From the NCBI RefSeq assembly GCF_900187875.1, contig NZ_FYEX01000001.1, positions 310,001-374,000 of the forward strand: DNA of 64,000 nt, given 5' to 3'. A model generated the notes under the pieces. That model did no database searches and was not told the origin of the DNA. It worked only from the letters and a program-made list of their open reading frames with translations. The translations under genes were made by a program, and so were the position numbers. The stretch's first letter is position 1; every line of letters starts with the position of its first letter. Positions 33,324 to 41,575 of this stretch are shown here, piece after piece. This DNA is from Polynucleobacter victoriensis. GTDB lineage: Bacteria; Pseudomonadota; Gammaproteobacteria; Burkholderiales; Burkholderiaceae.

Positions 33324-34391
33324 GTGTCAGAACAGAATCAACAAAATCATTTAAACCAAGCTTGTATTAAAACCGATGCACTAGTAATTGGTGCGGGGCC
33401 CGTTGGTTTGTTTGCTATTTTTCAATTAGGTTTACAAGGTATTCAATCTCATGTGATTGATACCCTAGCTCATGCTGGCGGTCAGTGTGCAGAACTGTAT
33501 CCCGACAAACCCATCTATGACATCCCAGGTATTCCATATTGCACTGGCTCAGAATTGGTAAACAATCTTTTAGAACAGATTAAACCTATGAATGCCACCT
33601 TTCATTGGGGGCAAGAAGTTTGTGATTTGATACGTATTCCCAATGGTCAATTGAAGGTGTCAACAAATCAAAATACCTTCATCACTAAAACGATTGTGCT
33701 TGCTACTGGTGTTGGGGCATTCAAACCAAAGATATTGAATGTTGATGGTATTGATGCCCTAGTTGGAACCCATGTGTTTTACCACCCACATGACTTATCT
33801 TCATTCAAAGATTTAGATGTCGTGATTTATGGCGGCGATGAAAGCGCTGTAAACGCCGCCATTGAATTAAGCAATACAGCCAAAAGCGTCACATTAATGC
33901 ATCGTCGAGATGTTTTAAAAGCGCCCGATGAGTTGTTGGCAAAATTTGAACAACTACGCACCAGTGGCCAAGTAACTTTTAAAGCTGGGCAAATCACTGA
34001 GCTATTAAGAAGCAATACACCCGGCCAAGAAATCAAAGTTACAGCCCCAGATGGCAGCGCCAACCATCTAAAGTTCGATGCCTTGTTGGTTTATCTGGGC
34101 ATCTCACCCCAACTGGGTCCGATCGCTGACTGGGGAGTAGATTTAGAACGCAAACAAGTTCCTGTTGATACCGCTAAGTTTCAAACCAATGTACCGGGTA
34201 TTTTTGCGGTCGGCGATATCAACACCTATCTAGGCAAAAGAAAGTTAATTGTGAGCGGTTTTCATGAGGCAACACTGGCTGCTTTTGCTTGTGCAGAATT
34301 GATTCATCCTAATGAACCAATACAACTGCAGTACACAACGACTTCTACAAAATTACACGAAATTTTAGGAGTCGCGAGACATCGCTCTTGA
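33324..34391 (+). CDS. Thioredoxin-reductase-like ferredoxin/flavodoxin-NADP reductase
   Basis: A 355-aa flavoprotein. It shows FAD-binding VIGAGPVGLFAIFQLGL, then GGQCAELYPDKPIYDIPG, the NADPH-type GGDESAVNAAIEL and the C-terminal FAVGDINTY. It lacks the CxxC redox centre of true thioredoxin reductases. The GGQC..LYPDKPIYDIPG pattern is that of TrxR-like ferredoxin-NADP reductases. The probable partner is FdxA encoded just upstream. The start is GTG (33324) with GGGAAG upstream. The 3' end overlaps the convergent ABC permease gene by 27 bp. Confidence 0.9.
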   Translation: MSEQNQQNHLNQACIKTDALVIGAGPVGLFAIFQLGLQGIQSHVIDTLAHAGGQCAELYPDKPIYDIPGIPYCTGSELVNNLLEQIKPMNATFHWGQEVCDLIRIPNGQLKVSTNQNTFITKTIVLATGVGAFKPKILNVDGIDALVGTHVFYHPHDLSSFKDLDVVIYGGDESAVNAAIELSNTAKSVTLMHRRDVLKAPDELLAKFEQLRTSGQVTFKAGQITELLRSNTPGQEIKVTAPDGSANHLKFDALLVYLGISPQLGPIADWGVDLERKQVPVDTAKFQTNVPGIFAVGDINTYLGKRKLIVSGFHEATLAAFACAELIHPNEPIQLQYTTTSTKLHEILGVARHRS

Positions 34392-35981
34392 AAGAATGAT
34401 TACCGGCAATAAGCCAGCCAAAACAATTGTTAGTGCTGGCCAAGCTGCTTCAGCTAAACGCTCATCAGCCGCCAGTTGATATGTGATCACTGCCAAGGTA
34501 TCAAAGTTAAATGGTCTCAATACCAAAGTAGCTGGCAACTCTTTCATCACATCCACAAATACCAATAAGCCAGCAGTTAACAAACTACGTCGCAATAACG
34601 GTAAATGTATTTTGGTGAGTAACTCCCATTTGCCAGAACCTAAACTCATAGCGCTGGCATCCATACTCGGAGTGATTTTGCTCAAGCCCGCTTCCACCGT
34701 TTGCAAACCAGAGGATAAAAAGCGAGTGAGATAAGCGTAAACCAAAATTAATACTGAACCTGATAGCAACCAAGCTAGATCTAATTGAGCCAACAAAATC
34801 AATACGCCCACTGCTAACACCGCACCAGGAACGGCGTAACCCAAACTCACCATTCGATTCGCTAATAACTGCAAACCACCCTTGGCCATGCGAGCACTGT
34901 AAGCCAACCAAACCGCGATGATGACAGCGCAAATAGCTGTCACCGTTGAAAGCGTCAATGTATTGGTAAGCCATGTCCAATAACGCTCATTCAATGCCTC
35001 ACCACTAGTCAAAGCCAAGTAAGCCATGATGATGACTGGCAAGATAAAACCAAAAATCATGGGCAGTGCGCATGAGAGGCTTGCCCAAAAAGCCTTCTTA
35101 CCCTGCAAACGCCAAGGCTTGATTTGTCTGAAACGCTGGCCACTAGCAGCAAAGCGCATTTGTCGACGACTTGCATGCTCCAACATCAAGAGTAAAAAAA
35201 TGACTCCTAATAAGGCTGCCGATAATTGCACCGCTGCGATACGATCCCCCATCCCCAACCATGCACGATATATACCTGTAGTCATGGTTTGCACACCAAA
35301 GTAAGACATCGCACCGTAATCTGCGACAGCCTCCATCAAAGCCAAAGCCACACCTGCCATCGTTGCAGGTCTTGCCATTGGCAAGGCGACTTGCCAAAAG
35401 GCACTCCATGGGCCCGCACCCAAAGTTCTTGCCGCATCAATCAAACGTGGGCTGCGCTCCAAAAAAGCAGTGCGGCATAACAAATAGACATAAGGGTATA
35501 AAGCCAGACTTAAAACACAAACAGCTCCCCAAACCGATCTAGGCTCAGGAAACCACTCCAATTTAGAAACACCCAGCAGATCTCTCAAAAAGGTCTGTAT
35601 TGGGCCTGAAAACTGGAAAAAATCTGTATAGGCATAAGCCATCACATAGGTTGGCATGGCCAAAGGCAAAATCAAGGCCCATTCGTAGATACGCTTACCT
35701 GGAAAATCACAGGTAGCTACTAGCCAAGCAGTGATAATACCCATGCTAGCAACCCCCCAAGCCACCCCAATTGCCATCAATAAAGTGGTCCAGGCATAGC
35801 CTGGAAGTACCGTGGTTACAAGGTGTGTCAGCACATCCCCACTGGCTGCTTGGGGGTTTAAAAGAGCAGCAAATATCCCTAATATTGGTAAAGCCAATAT
35901 TAATGACAGGAGTATGGGTGTTAAACGTAGTCGCAAGATGCGACAATTATAAGAATGATTATCGATACGCCACCAATTCAT
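34365..35981 (-). CDS. Iron(III)-type ABC transporter permease (FbpB-like)
   Basis: A 538-aa membrane protein with about twelve helices and two BPD_transp_1 units. Each carries an EAA-type loop (AARTLGAGPWSAFWQVALPMARPA near 180-205 and AMSLGSGKWELLTKIHLPLLR near 450). Such fused double permeases are typical of ferric-iron (FbpB/AfuB) importers. The first helix starts at about residue 20, so the TTG at 35936 may be the true start; the ATG at 35981 lies inside the divergent ATPase gene. TATAAT at 35946-35951 points to the later start. Confidence 0.85.
   Translation of the reverse strand: MNWWRIDNHSYNCRILRLRLTPILLSLILALPILGIFAALLNPQAASGDVLTHLVTTVLPGYAWTTLLMAIGVAWGVASMGIITAWLVATCDFPGKRIYEWALILPLAMPTYVMAYAYTDFFQFSGPIQTFLRDLLGVSKLEWFPEPRSVWGAVCVLSLALYPYVYLLCRTAFLERSPRLIDAARTLGAGPWSAFWQVALPMARPATMAGVALALMEAVADYGAMSYFGVQTMTTGIYRAWLGMGDRIAAVQLSAALLGVIFLLLMLEHASRRQMRFAASGQRFRQIKPWRLQGKKAFWASLSCALPMIFGFILPVIIMAYLALTSGEALNERYWTWLTNTLTLSTVTAICAVIIAVWLAYSARMAKGGLQLLANRMVSLGYAVPGAVLAVGVLILLAQLDLAWLLSGSVLILVYAYLTRFLSSGLQTVEAGLSKITPSMDASAMSLGSGKWELLTKIHLPLLRRSLLTAGLLVFVDVMKELPATLVLRPFNFDTLAVITYQLAADERLAEAAWPALTIVLAGLLPVIILSRAMSRDS
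35945..35963. promoter_or_regulatory. Candidate Fur box in the divergent ABC transporter region
   Basis: The 19 bp at 35945-35963 match the Fur consensus (GATAATGATAATCATTATC) at 14 positions, with the right half ATTATC intact. The site covers the minus-strand TATAAT (35946-35951) and the ATG of the ATPase gene (35955). A small hairpin, GTCGCA-AGA-TGCGAC, lies beside it at 35930-35944. Confidence 0.55.
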
Positions 35982-37031
35982 TTAAATTTAAAGGATATTC
36001 ATGTGGGCTACCCTGGCGAAAAGTCAGGTAGCTGGAATGAAGTAGTCCAAGGTCTGACCATGCAATTAAGGCACGGTCGGATTGGTTGCTTGCTAGGTCC
36101 CTCAGGTTGCGGCAAGTCGACTGTGCTGCGCGCCATTTGTGGCTTTGAGCCAATTCAAGCAGGCGAAATCACTTTAGATAAACAAGTGGTCAGCTCACCT
36201 GACACAACCTTGGCTCCAGAAAAAAGACGTGTGGGCGTGGTGTTTCAGGATTACGCCCTATTTCCTCATTTGACCAATGCTCAGAACGTTGCGTTTGGCT
36301 TGAGGGACTTGCCAAAGAAAGAGGCTTTACTAAAGGCTGAAGAATGGTTAGAGCGCGTAGGTCTTAAAAATGTGGGTTCTCGTTACCCCCATGAATTATC
36401 TGGCGGTCAGCAGCAACGTGTGGCACTGGCTCGAGCAATGGCTCCAGAACCAGAGTTATTGCTACTAGATGAACCCTTCTCTAATTTGGATGTGGATTTA
36501 CGCGAGCGCTTGGCTGGCGAAATTAGAGACATCCTCAAAGCCAACGGCACAACTGCTCTCTTGGTCACGCATGATCAGTTTGAAGCTTTTGCAATTGCCG
36601 ATGACATTGGCGTGATGGTTGATGGTCGATTAGTACAGTGGGACAGTGCCTACAACCTCTATCACCGTCCGGCCAGTCGCTTTGTGGCTAGTTTTGTTGG
36701 CTATGGTGTTTTTGTGCCTGGCGTCACGCGCCCAGGTCCTGCTGTAGAAATCGAACTAGGCACCCTGCCGTTGCCACAATCAAGCTATGGCTTGCCAGGT
36801 GAAGAAGTCGATGTATTGTTGCGCGCTGACGATATCGTGCACGATGACGACAGTCCTTTACAAGCCGAAGTCTTAACAAAAGCCTTTAGAGGCGGTGATT
36901 TTTTATACACCGTCAAATTAGATTCTGGGCAAGAACTTTTAACGATGGTGCCAAGTCATCATGACCATGCCATCGGTGAAAAAATTGGCATCAAAATAGT
37001 GGCCGACCACGTTGTCACTTTTAGCAAATAA
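35955..37031 (+). CDS. Iron-type ABC transporter ATP-binding protein (FbpC-like)
   Basis: A 358-aa ATPase with Walker A GPSGCGKST, Q-loop VFQDYALFPH, signature LSGGQQQRVALARA, Walker B LLLLDEPFSNLD and H-loop LVTHDQ. A C-terminal regulatory domain of about 110 residues resembles the TOBE-like part of FbpC/PotA ATPases. It energises the permease encoded divergently. No periplasmic binding protein gene lies in the window next to them. The ATG at 35955 has no good Shine-Dalgarno and overlaps the Fur-like box. Confidence 0.9.
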   Translation: MIIDTPPIHLNLKDIHVGYPGEKSGSWNEVVQGLTMQLRHGRIGCLLGPSGCGKSTVLRAICGFEPIQAGEITLDKQVVSSPDTTLAPEKRRVGVVFQDYALFPHLTNAQNVAFGLRDLPKKEALLKAEEWLERVGLKNVGSRYPHELSGGQQQRVALARAMAPEPELLLLDEPFSNLDVDLRERLAGEIRDILKANGTTALLVTHDQFEAFAIADDIGVMVDGRLVQWDSAYNLYHRPASRFVASFVGYGVFVPGVTRPGPAVEIELGTLPLPQSSYGLPGEEVDVLLRADDIVHDDDSPLQAEVLTKAFRGGDFLYTVKLDSGQELLTMVPSHHDHAIGEKIGIKIVADHVVTFSK

Positions 37032-37038
37032 CTAATAG

Positions 37039-37044
37039 TAGAAT
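37039..37044 (+). promoter_or_regulatory. Candidate leaderless -10 box of thyA
   Basis: TAGAAT ends exactly six bases before the thyA ATG (37051). No Shine-Dalgarno is present. Confidence 0.45.
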
Positions 37045-37050
37045 CTTTCC

Positions 37051-37845
37051 ATGAAGCAATATTTAGACCTCATGCGCCATGTTTTAGCTAATGGCACTCA
37101 TAAATCAGACCGCACCGGCACAGGCACCGTTTCAGTATTTGGCCATCAAATGCGCTTTGACCTGCAACAAGGCTTTCCGGTCGTTACCACCAAAAAGCTA
37201 CACCTCAAATCAATCATCATTGAATTGCTTTGGTTTTTGCAAGGCAGCACTAATAACAATTGGTTAAAAGAACGTGGTGTGAGTATTTGGGATGAATGGG
37301 CCAAGGAAGATGGTGAGTTAGGTCCTATTTACGGTTATCAATGGCGTTCATGGCCAGCACCAAACGGGGAACACGTTGACCAAATTACTCAATTGATGGA
37401 TCAGATTAAAAATAACCCTGATTCTCGTCGCTTAATTGTGTCCGCCTGGAACGTGGCTGAAATTCCACGCATGGCGCTGCCACCCTGTCATGCATTCTTT
37501 CAGTTCTATGTAGCAGATGGTAAGTTGTCATGCCAACTGTATCAGCGCAGTGCTGATATTTTCTTGGGCGTGCCATTTAATATTGCTAGCTATGCATTGC
37601 TCACACACATGATTGCCCAACAAGCAGGCTTAACACCTGGTGAATTTATTTGGACAGGTGGTGACTGCCACTTGTACTCTAACCATATGGATCAAGTGAA
37701 CTTGCAGCTTTCGCGTGAGCCCTTGCAATTGCCACAATTAGCCATCCGTCGCAAACCAGCATCAATTTTTGATTACGAATACGAGGACTTTGAGCTTGTT
37801 GGTTATCAACACCACGACCCTATCAAAGCTCCAGTAGCGGTTTAA
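37051..37845 (+). CDS. thyA: Thymidylate synthase
   Basis: A 264-aa ThyA of standard length. Catalytic Cys146 is in ALPPCHAFFQFYV; the folate/dUMP residues include RTGTGT near residue 21, DSRRLIVSAWN, QLYQRSAD and the C-terminal PIKAPVAV. It methylates dUMP to dTMP with methylene-tetrahydrofolate. It is followed 10 bp later by folA, the enzyme that regenerates its cofactor. The gene has no Shine-Dalgarno and a TAGAAT six bases before the ATG. Confidence 0.97.
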   Translation: MKQYLDLMRHVLANGTHKSDRTGTGTVSVFGHQMRFDLQQGFPVVTTKKLHLKSIIIELLWFLQGSTNNNWLKERGVSIWDEWAKEDGELGPIYGYQWRSWPAPNGEHVDQITQLMDQIKNNPDSRRLIVSAWNVAEIPRMALPPCHAFFQFYVADGKLSCQLYQRSADIFLGVPFNIASYALLTHMIAQQAGLTPGEFIWTGGDCHLYSNHMDQVNLQLSREPLQLPQLAIRRKPASIFDYEYEDFELVGYQHHDPIKAPVAV

Positions 37846-37855
37846 GGGAATTACC

Positions 37856-38335
37856 GTGGAATTAGCGATCATTGTTGCGCGTGCAAAAAATGGCGTGATT
37901 GGTGTTAACAACACGCTTCCTTGGCACTTGCCTGAGGATTTAAAACATTTCAAAAACACGACCCTGGGTTGCCCCATCATCATGGGTCGTAACACTTGGT
38001 TGTCACTAGGTCGTCCACTTCCGGGTCGCCGCAATATTGTGGTGAGTCGTAATCCAGAATTCAAGGCCGAAGGGGCTGAGACATTTACATCATTAGAAGA
38101 TGCGATTGATGCCTGCTCAGGCGTTGAAAAAGCTTTCATCATCGGTGGCGCGCAAATTTATGACGAAGCTTTAGCTTATGTCGACAAACTAATCATCACC
38201 GAGGTTGATACTGAAGTGGATGGTGATGCATTCTTCCCAGACATTGATGACATGATGTGGGAAGAAGTGGCTCGCGAAGAACATAACAATGGTCAACTGG
38301 CTTACGCATTCGTAACCTACAACAGCAAACTTTAA
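37856..38335 (+). CDS. folA: Dihydrofolate reductase
   Basis: A 159-aa DHFR with the N-terminal beta strand LAIIVARAKNGVIG, the substrate loop NNTLPWHLPEDLKHFK, GRNTWLSLGRPLPGR and IIGGAQIYDEAL. It reduces dihydrofolate from the ThyA reaction. The start codon is GTG (37856) with AAGGGAA 5 nt upstream. It is translated from the thyA message. Confidence 0.96.
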   Translation: MELAIIVARAKNGVIGVNNTLPWHLPEDLKHFKNTTLGCPIIMGRNTWLSLGRPLPGRRNIVVSRNPEFKAEGAETFTSLEDAIDACSGVEKAFIIGGAQIYDEALAYVDKLIITEVDTEVDGDAFFPDIDDMMWEEVAREEHNNGQLAYAFVTYNSKL

Positions 38336-38349
38336 ATCACGGAGAAACC

Positions 38350-39432
38350 ATGGATCGTCGCAAATTTATTGCAGGCACTGGTCTTGCTGGCATTCTAGCC
38401 ACCGGTACAGCCCCAGTTGTTCACGCTCAAGGAGCCACCATTAGATGGCGCTTAGCATCTAGTTTTCCAAAATCATTAGAAACTCTTTTTGGCGGTTCTG
38501 AAATTTTTGCTGCCAAAGTAAAAGAGTTATCTAGTGGAAAATTCACAATCAGCACGCATGCTGCTGGTGAACTAGTTCCTGCGTTTGGTGTATTGGATGC
38601 AGTTCAACAAGAAACAGTGGAGTGCGCGCATACAGCGGCCTATTACTTCTTTGGCAAAGACGAAACCTTTGCATTTGATTGCGCGATTCCATTTGGTCTT
38701 AACTGTCGCCAACAGAATGCTTGGATGTTTGACGGCAACGGTCTTAAGCTAACTCGTGAGTTTTACGCTAACTATAACGTTGTTAACTTCCCTTTAGGCA
38801 ACTCTGGCGCACAAATGGGTGGCTGGCTCCGAAAAGAAGTGAAAGGTCTTGAAGACCTAAAAGGTTTGAAGTTCCGCGTGGGTGGCTTTGGTGGAAAAAT
38901 TTTGGAACAGCTAGGGGTTGTGCCACAAAATTTACCTGCCGGCGAAATCTATCAATCCCTTGAAAAAGGTACGATTGATGCGGCCGAGTGGATTGGTCCT
39001 TATGACGACCTTAAGCTTGGTCTTTATAAAGTGGCAAAGAATTACTACTACCCAGCTTTTTGGGAAGGTGGCGCGCAACTTAGCTTGTACGTGAACAGCA
39101 AAGCCTATCAAAGTCTTTCTAATGAGTACAAGGCAATTTTAGATACTGCAGCTAACTACGCGCATACCCAAGTGATGGCTAGATACGATGCTCGTAATCC
39201 AAGCGCTCTTCGCGAACTAGTTGCTAACGGTGTTCGTTTACACCGCTTACCAAAACCTGTGATGGATGCAGCTTTCAAGGTTTCTCAAGAATACTATGCA
39301 GAACTCAGCAACAAGAACCCGCGCTGGAAAAAGATCTACGCAGACTTTAGTAACTTCCGTCGCGATCAAAACTTATGGTTCCGCTTCTCAGAGATGAGCT
39401 TTGATAATTTCATGCAATCACAAAAGTTATAA
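38350..39432 (+). CDS. TRAP transporter substrate-binding protein (DctP family, TakP-like)
   Basis: A 360-aa exported protein with a twin-arginine-type leader (MDRRKFIAGTGLAG, cleavage near VHA-Q). The mature domain shows WRLASSFPKSLETLFGG, KGLKFRVGGFGGKIL and AAEWIGPYDDLKLG, features of the TakP branch that binds alpha-keto or related carboxylic acids. It captures substrate in the periplasm for the DctQM permease. GGAG lies 6 nt before the ATG. The permease genes are on the opposite strand, convergent. Confidence 0.92.
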   Translation: MDRRKFIAGTGLAGILATGTAPVVHAQGATIRWRLASSFPKSLETLFGGSEIFAAKVKELSSGKFTISTHAAGELVPAFGVLDAVQQETVECAHTAAYYFFGKDETFAFDCAIPFGLNCRQQNAWMFDGNGLKLTREFYANYNVVNFPLGNSGAQMGGWLRKEVKGLEDLKGLKFRVGGFGGKILEQLGVVPQNLPAGEIYQSLEKGTIDAAEWIGPYDDLKLGLYKVAKNYYYPAFWEGGAQLSLYVNSKAYQSLSNEYKAILDTAANYAHTQVMARYDARNPSALRELVANGVRLHRLPKPVMDAAFKVSQEYYAELSNKNPRWKKIYADFSNFRRDQNLWFRFSEMSFDNFMQSQKL

Positions 39433-39480
39433 AACTGTTATTTGAGCGATTGAGGCTCTAATTAATTGATGCCCAATAAT

Positions 39481-39506
39481 AAAAAACCAGCTTAGGCTGG
39501 TTTTTT
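39481..39506. terminator. Bidirectional terminator between TRAP genes
   Basis: AAAAAACCAGC (39481-39491) and GCTGGTTTTTT (39496-39506) form an 11-bp stem with loop TTAG, with T runs on both strands. It lies between the convergent binding-protein gene and dctM. Confidence 0.9.
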
Positions 39507-39521
39507 ATTATCTAGAGATTG

Positions 39522-41015
39522 TTACTCTTTACTTGGTGTAACTTTGAATAAATCATCCATCATTTTTTGGTCATCTAATTGAGGTGCTTGCAGCACATCT
39601 TCTGGGGCGATCTCAATCTTGATTTGATTTAGATCGACAACCTCTTTCTTATCTAAGAATATGGTGACTGTTTGCGGGAAGAAAATCACAATCACCACCA
39701 ATAGCAGTTGCAAAATCACCCAAGGAATGGATCCTAGATAAATATCTCTTGATTCAATTTTTCTAGGAATCGATTTACTCTTAAATAAGGTGTCTGAAAT
39801 ACCTCTTAAGTAAAACAGAGCAAAGCCAAATGGTGGGTGCATAAAGCTAGTTTGCATGTTCACGCATAAAAGCACACCAAACCAAACCATATCAATACCC
39901 ATCTTCTCTGCCACGGGAGCCAACATTGGCAAGATGATGAAGGCTATCTCAAAGAAATCTAAGAAAAATGCCAAGAAGAAAACAAATGTATTAACCGCCA
40001 GCAAGAAACCAATTTGACCGCCTGGCAAATTAGACAACATGCTCTCAATCCAAACGCCGCCATCCACACCCTGGAATACCAATGAGAAAACTCTTGAGCC
40101 AATCAAAATAAATACCACCATGGCGGTAATACGCATGGTGTTGGTCATACCTTCTTTAATGATTTGCCAATTAAGTCGCCCATGTATTGCTGCCAAAACA
40201 AAAGCACCTAAGGCACCCATCGCACCAGCTTCTGTGGGGGTTGCAATGGCGACATTGATACCAGGCAAACCGCCCATACTGCCTAAAACAGCAAAAATCA
40301 AAATGGCTGATGGAATAATGCCTCGCAAGCAAGTGCGCCATAATTTCCAACCCGTGAGGGTGCGCGCCTCTTTAGGAATCGCCGGTAGATCACCCGGTCG
40401 AATACGCGAGAGCAAGAATGTGTAAAGCACAAATAAGCATACTTGTAGGATCGATGGCCCCCAAGCACCCTTATACATATCTCCTACTGAGCGGCCCAAC
40501 TGATCTGCCATCACCACCAAGACCAACGAAGGTGGCACTAACTGCGTGATTGTTCCAGAGGCTGCCAGTACGCCCGTGGTGTATCGCATGTTGTATCCAT
40601 AGCGCATCATCACAGGCAAAGAAATCATTGCCATGGCAATCACTTGGCCTGCCACAGTCCCTGTGATTGCGCCCAAGATGAAGCCCACAATGATTACTGA
40701 ATAGCCTAAGCCACCACGCACAGAGCCAAACAACTGCCCCATCGATTCCAGCATGTCTTCTGCTAAGCCACATTTCTCTAAGATGGCGCCCATCAAGGTG
40801 AAAAATGGAATTGCCAACAAAAGATCATTCGACAAAATGCCAAAAATATTTAATGGCAAGTTAGACATGAAGCTGATTGGGAACCAACCTTGAGCAACAG
40901 CAAAGAAACCACACATCAAGCCTAATGCGGCCAGTGAGAACGCCACAGGAAAACCCATCAACATGATGAGTATCAAATCCAAGAACATCAGAGGCGCAAA
41001 GTTTTCCATACTCAT
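39522..41015 (-). CDS. dctM: TRAP transporter large permease (DctM)
   Basis: A 497-aa membrane protein with about twelve to thirteen helices and typical DctM segments: LLAIPFFTLMGAILEKCG, GAITGTVAGQVIAMAMISLPVM, IATPTEAGAMGALGAFVL, and MQTSFMHPPFGFALFYLRG. It is the sodium-driven transport subunit. The C-terminal soluble tail of about 50 residues (FLDKKEVVDLNQIK...) is longer than usual. The ATG overlaps the dctQ stop (ATGA). Confidence 0.93.
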   Translation of the reverse strand: MSMENFAPLMFLDLILIMLMGFPVAFSLAALGLMCGFFAVAQGWFPISFMSNLPLNIFGILSNDLLLAIPFFTLMGAILEKCGLAEDMLESMGQLFGSVRGGLGYSVIIVGFILGAITGTVAGQVIAMAMISLPVMMRYGYNMRYTTGVLAASGTITQLVPPSLVLVVMADQLGRSVGDMYKGAWGPSILQVCLFVLYTFLLSRIRPGDLPAIPKEARTLTGWKLWRTCLRGIIPSAILIFAVLGSMGGLPGINVAIATPTEAGAMGALGAFVLAAIHGRLNWQIIKEGMTNTMRITAMVVFILIGSRVFSLVFQGVDGGVWIESMLSNLPGGQIGFLLAVNTFVFFLAFFLDFFEIAFIILPMLAPVAEKMGIDMVWFGVLLCVNMQTSFMHPPFGFALFYLRGISDTLFKSKSIPRKIESRDIYLGSIPWVILQLLLVVIVIFFPQTVTIFLDKKEVVDLNQIKIEIAPEDVLQAPQLDDQKMMDDLFKVTPSKE

Positions 41016-41563
41016 TGCAACGGCCTCTCATAATGAAAGTCCATCTCATAAACATGAGCTAACCATGCAAGTCGTTTAATGATTTCTGATAAACCCTGAA
41101 TGGTGACCAAGAAAAATCCTGCGGGCAACATTAACATCGCTGGCCAACGGATTAATCCGCCAGCATTACTCGACATTTCGCCAGATTGATACATGCCAAG
41201 AAATAAAGGCCATGCTAGATATGCAAAGTAAATCATGGCGGGCAACAAGAATAAGAATAAACCGAGTAGATCGATATAGATCCTGGCTTTACTAGACAAC
41301 TTTCCATAAATGATGTCAACGCGCACATGCTCATTGACTCTTAATACTTGGGCCGCTCCCAACATCACGGCAGCTGCAAACAAATACCACTGAATCTCTA
41401 ACCAAGAATTGGAGCTGTAATCAAAGACGTACCGAATGAACGCGTTCATGGCACTAATCAAGCAAGATAGAACCAGGGCCCACTTTGCAAAAGATGCAAA
41501 GAGATTGGTGATGTGATCAATACCGTGCGCTAAGTAAATAGCTTGTCGTAATACTTGTTTCAT
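41012..41563 (-). CDS. dctQ: TRAP transporter small permease (DctQ)
   Basis: A 183-aa protein with four helices, the normal DctQ topology. The second carries the typical NSWLEIQWYLFAAAVMLGAAQVLRVNEHVRVDI-like region (seen around 55-88). It pairs with DctM in the inner membrane. It is co-directional with dctM (4-bp overlap) and 12 bp downstream of pmbA. Confidence 0.92.
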   Translation of the reverse strand: MKQVLRQAIYLAHGIDHITNLFASFAKWALVLSCLISAMNAFIRYVFDYSSNSWLEIQWYLFAAAVMLGAAQVLRVNEHVRVDIIYGKLSSKARIYIDLLGLFLFLLPAMIYFAYLAWPLFLGMYQSGEMSSNAGGLIRWPAMLMLPAGFFLVTIQGLSEIIKRLAWLAHVYEMDFHYERPLQ

Positions 41564-41575
41564 TTTGCGAACTAC

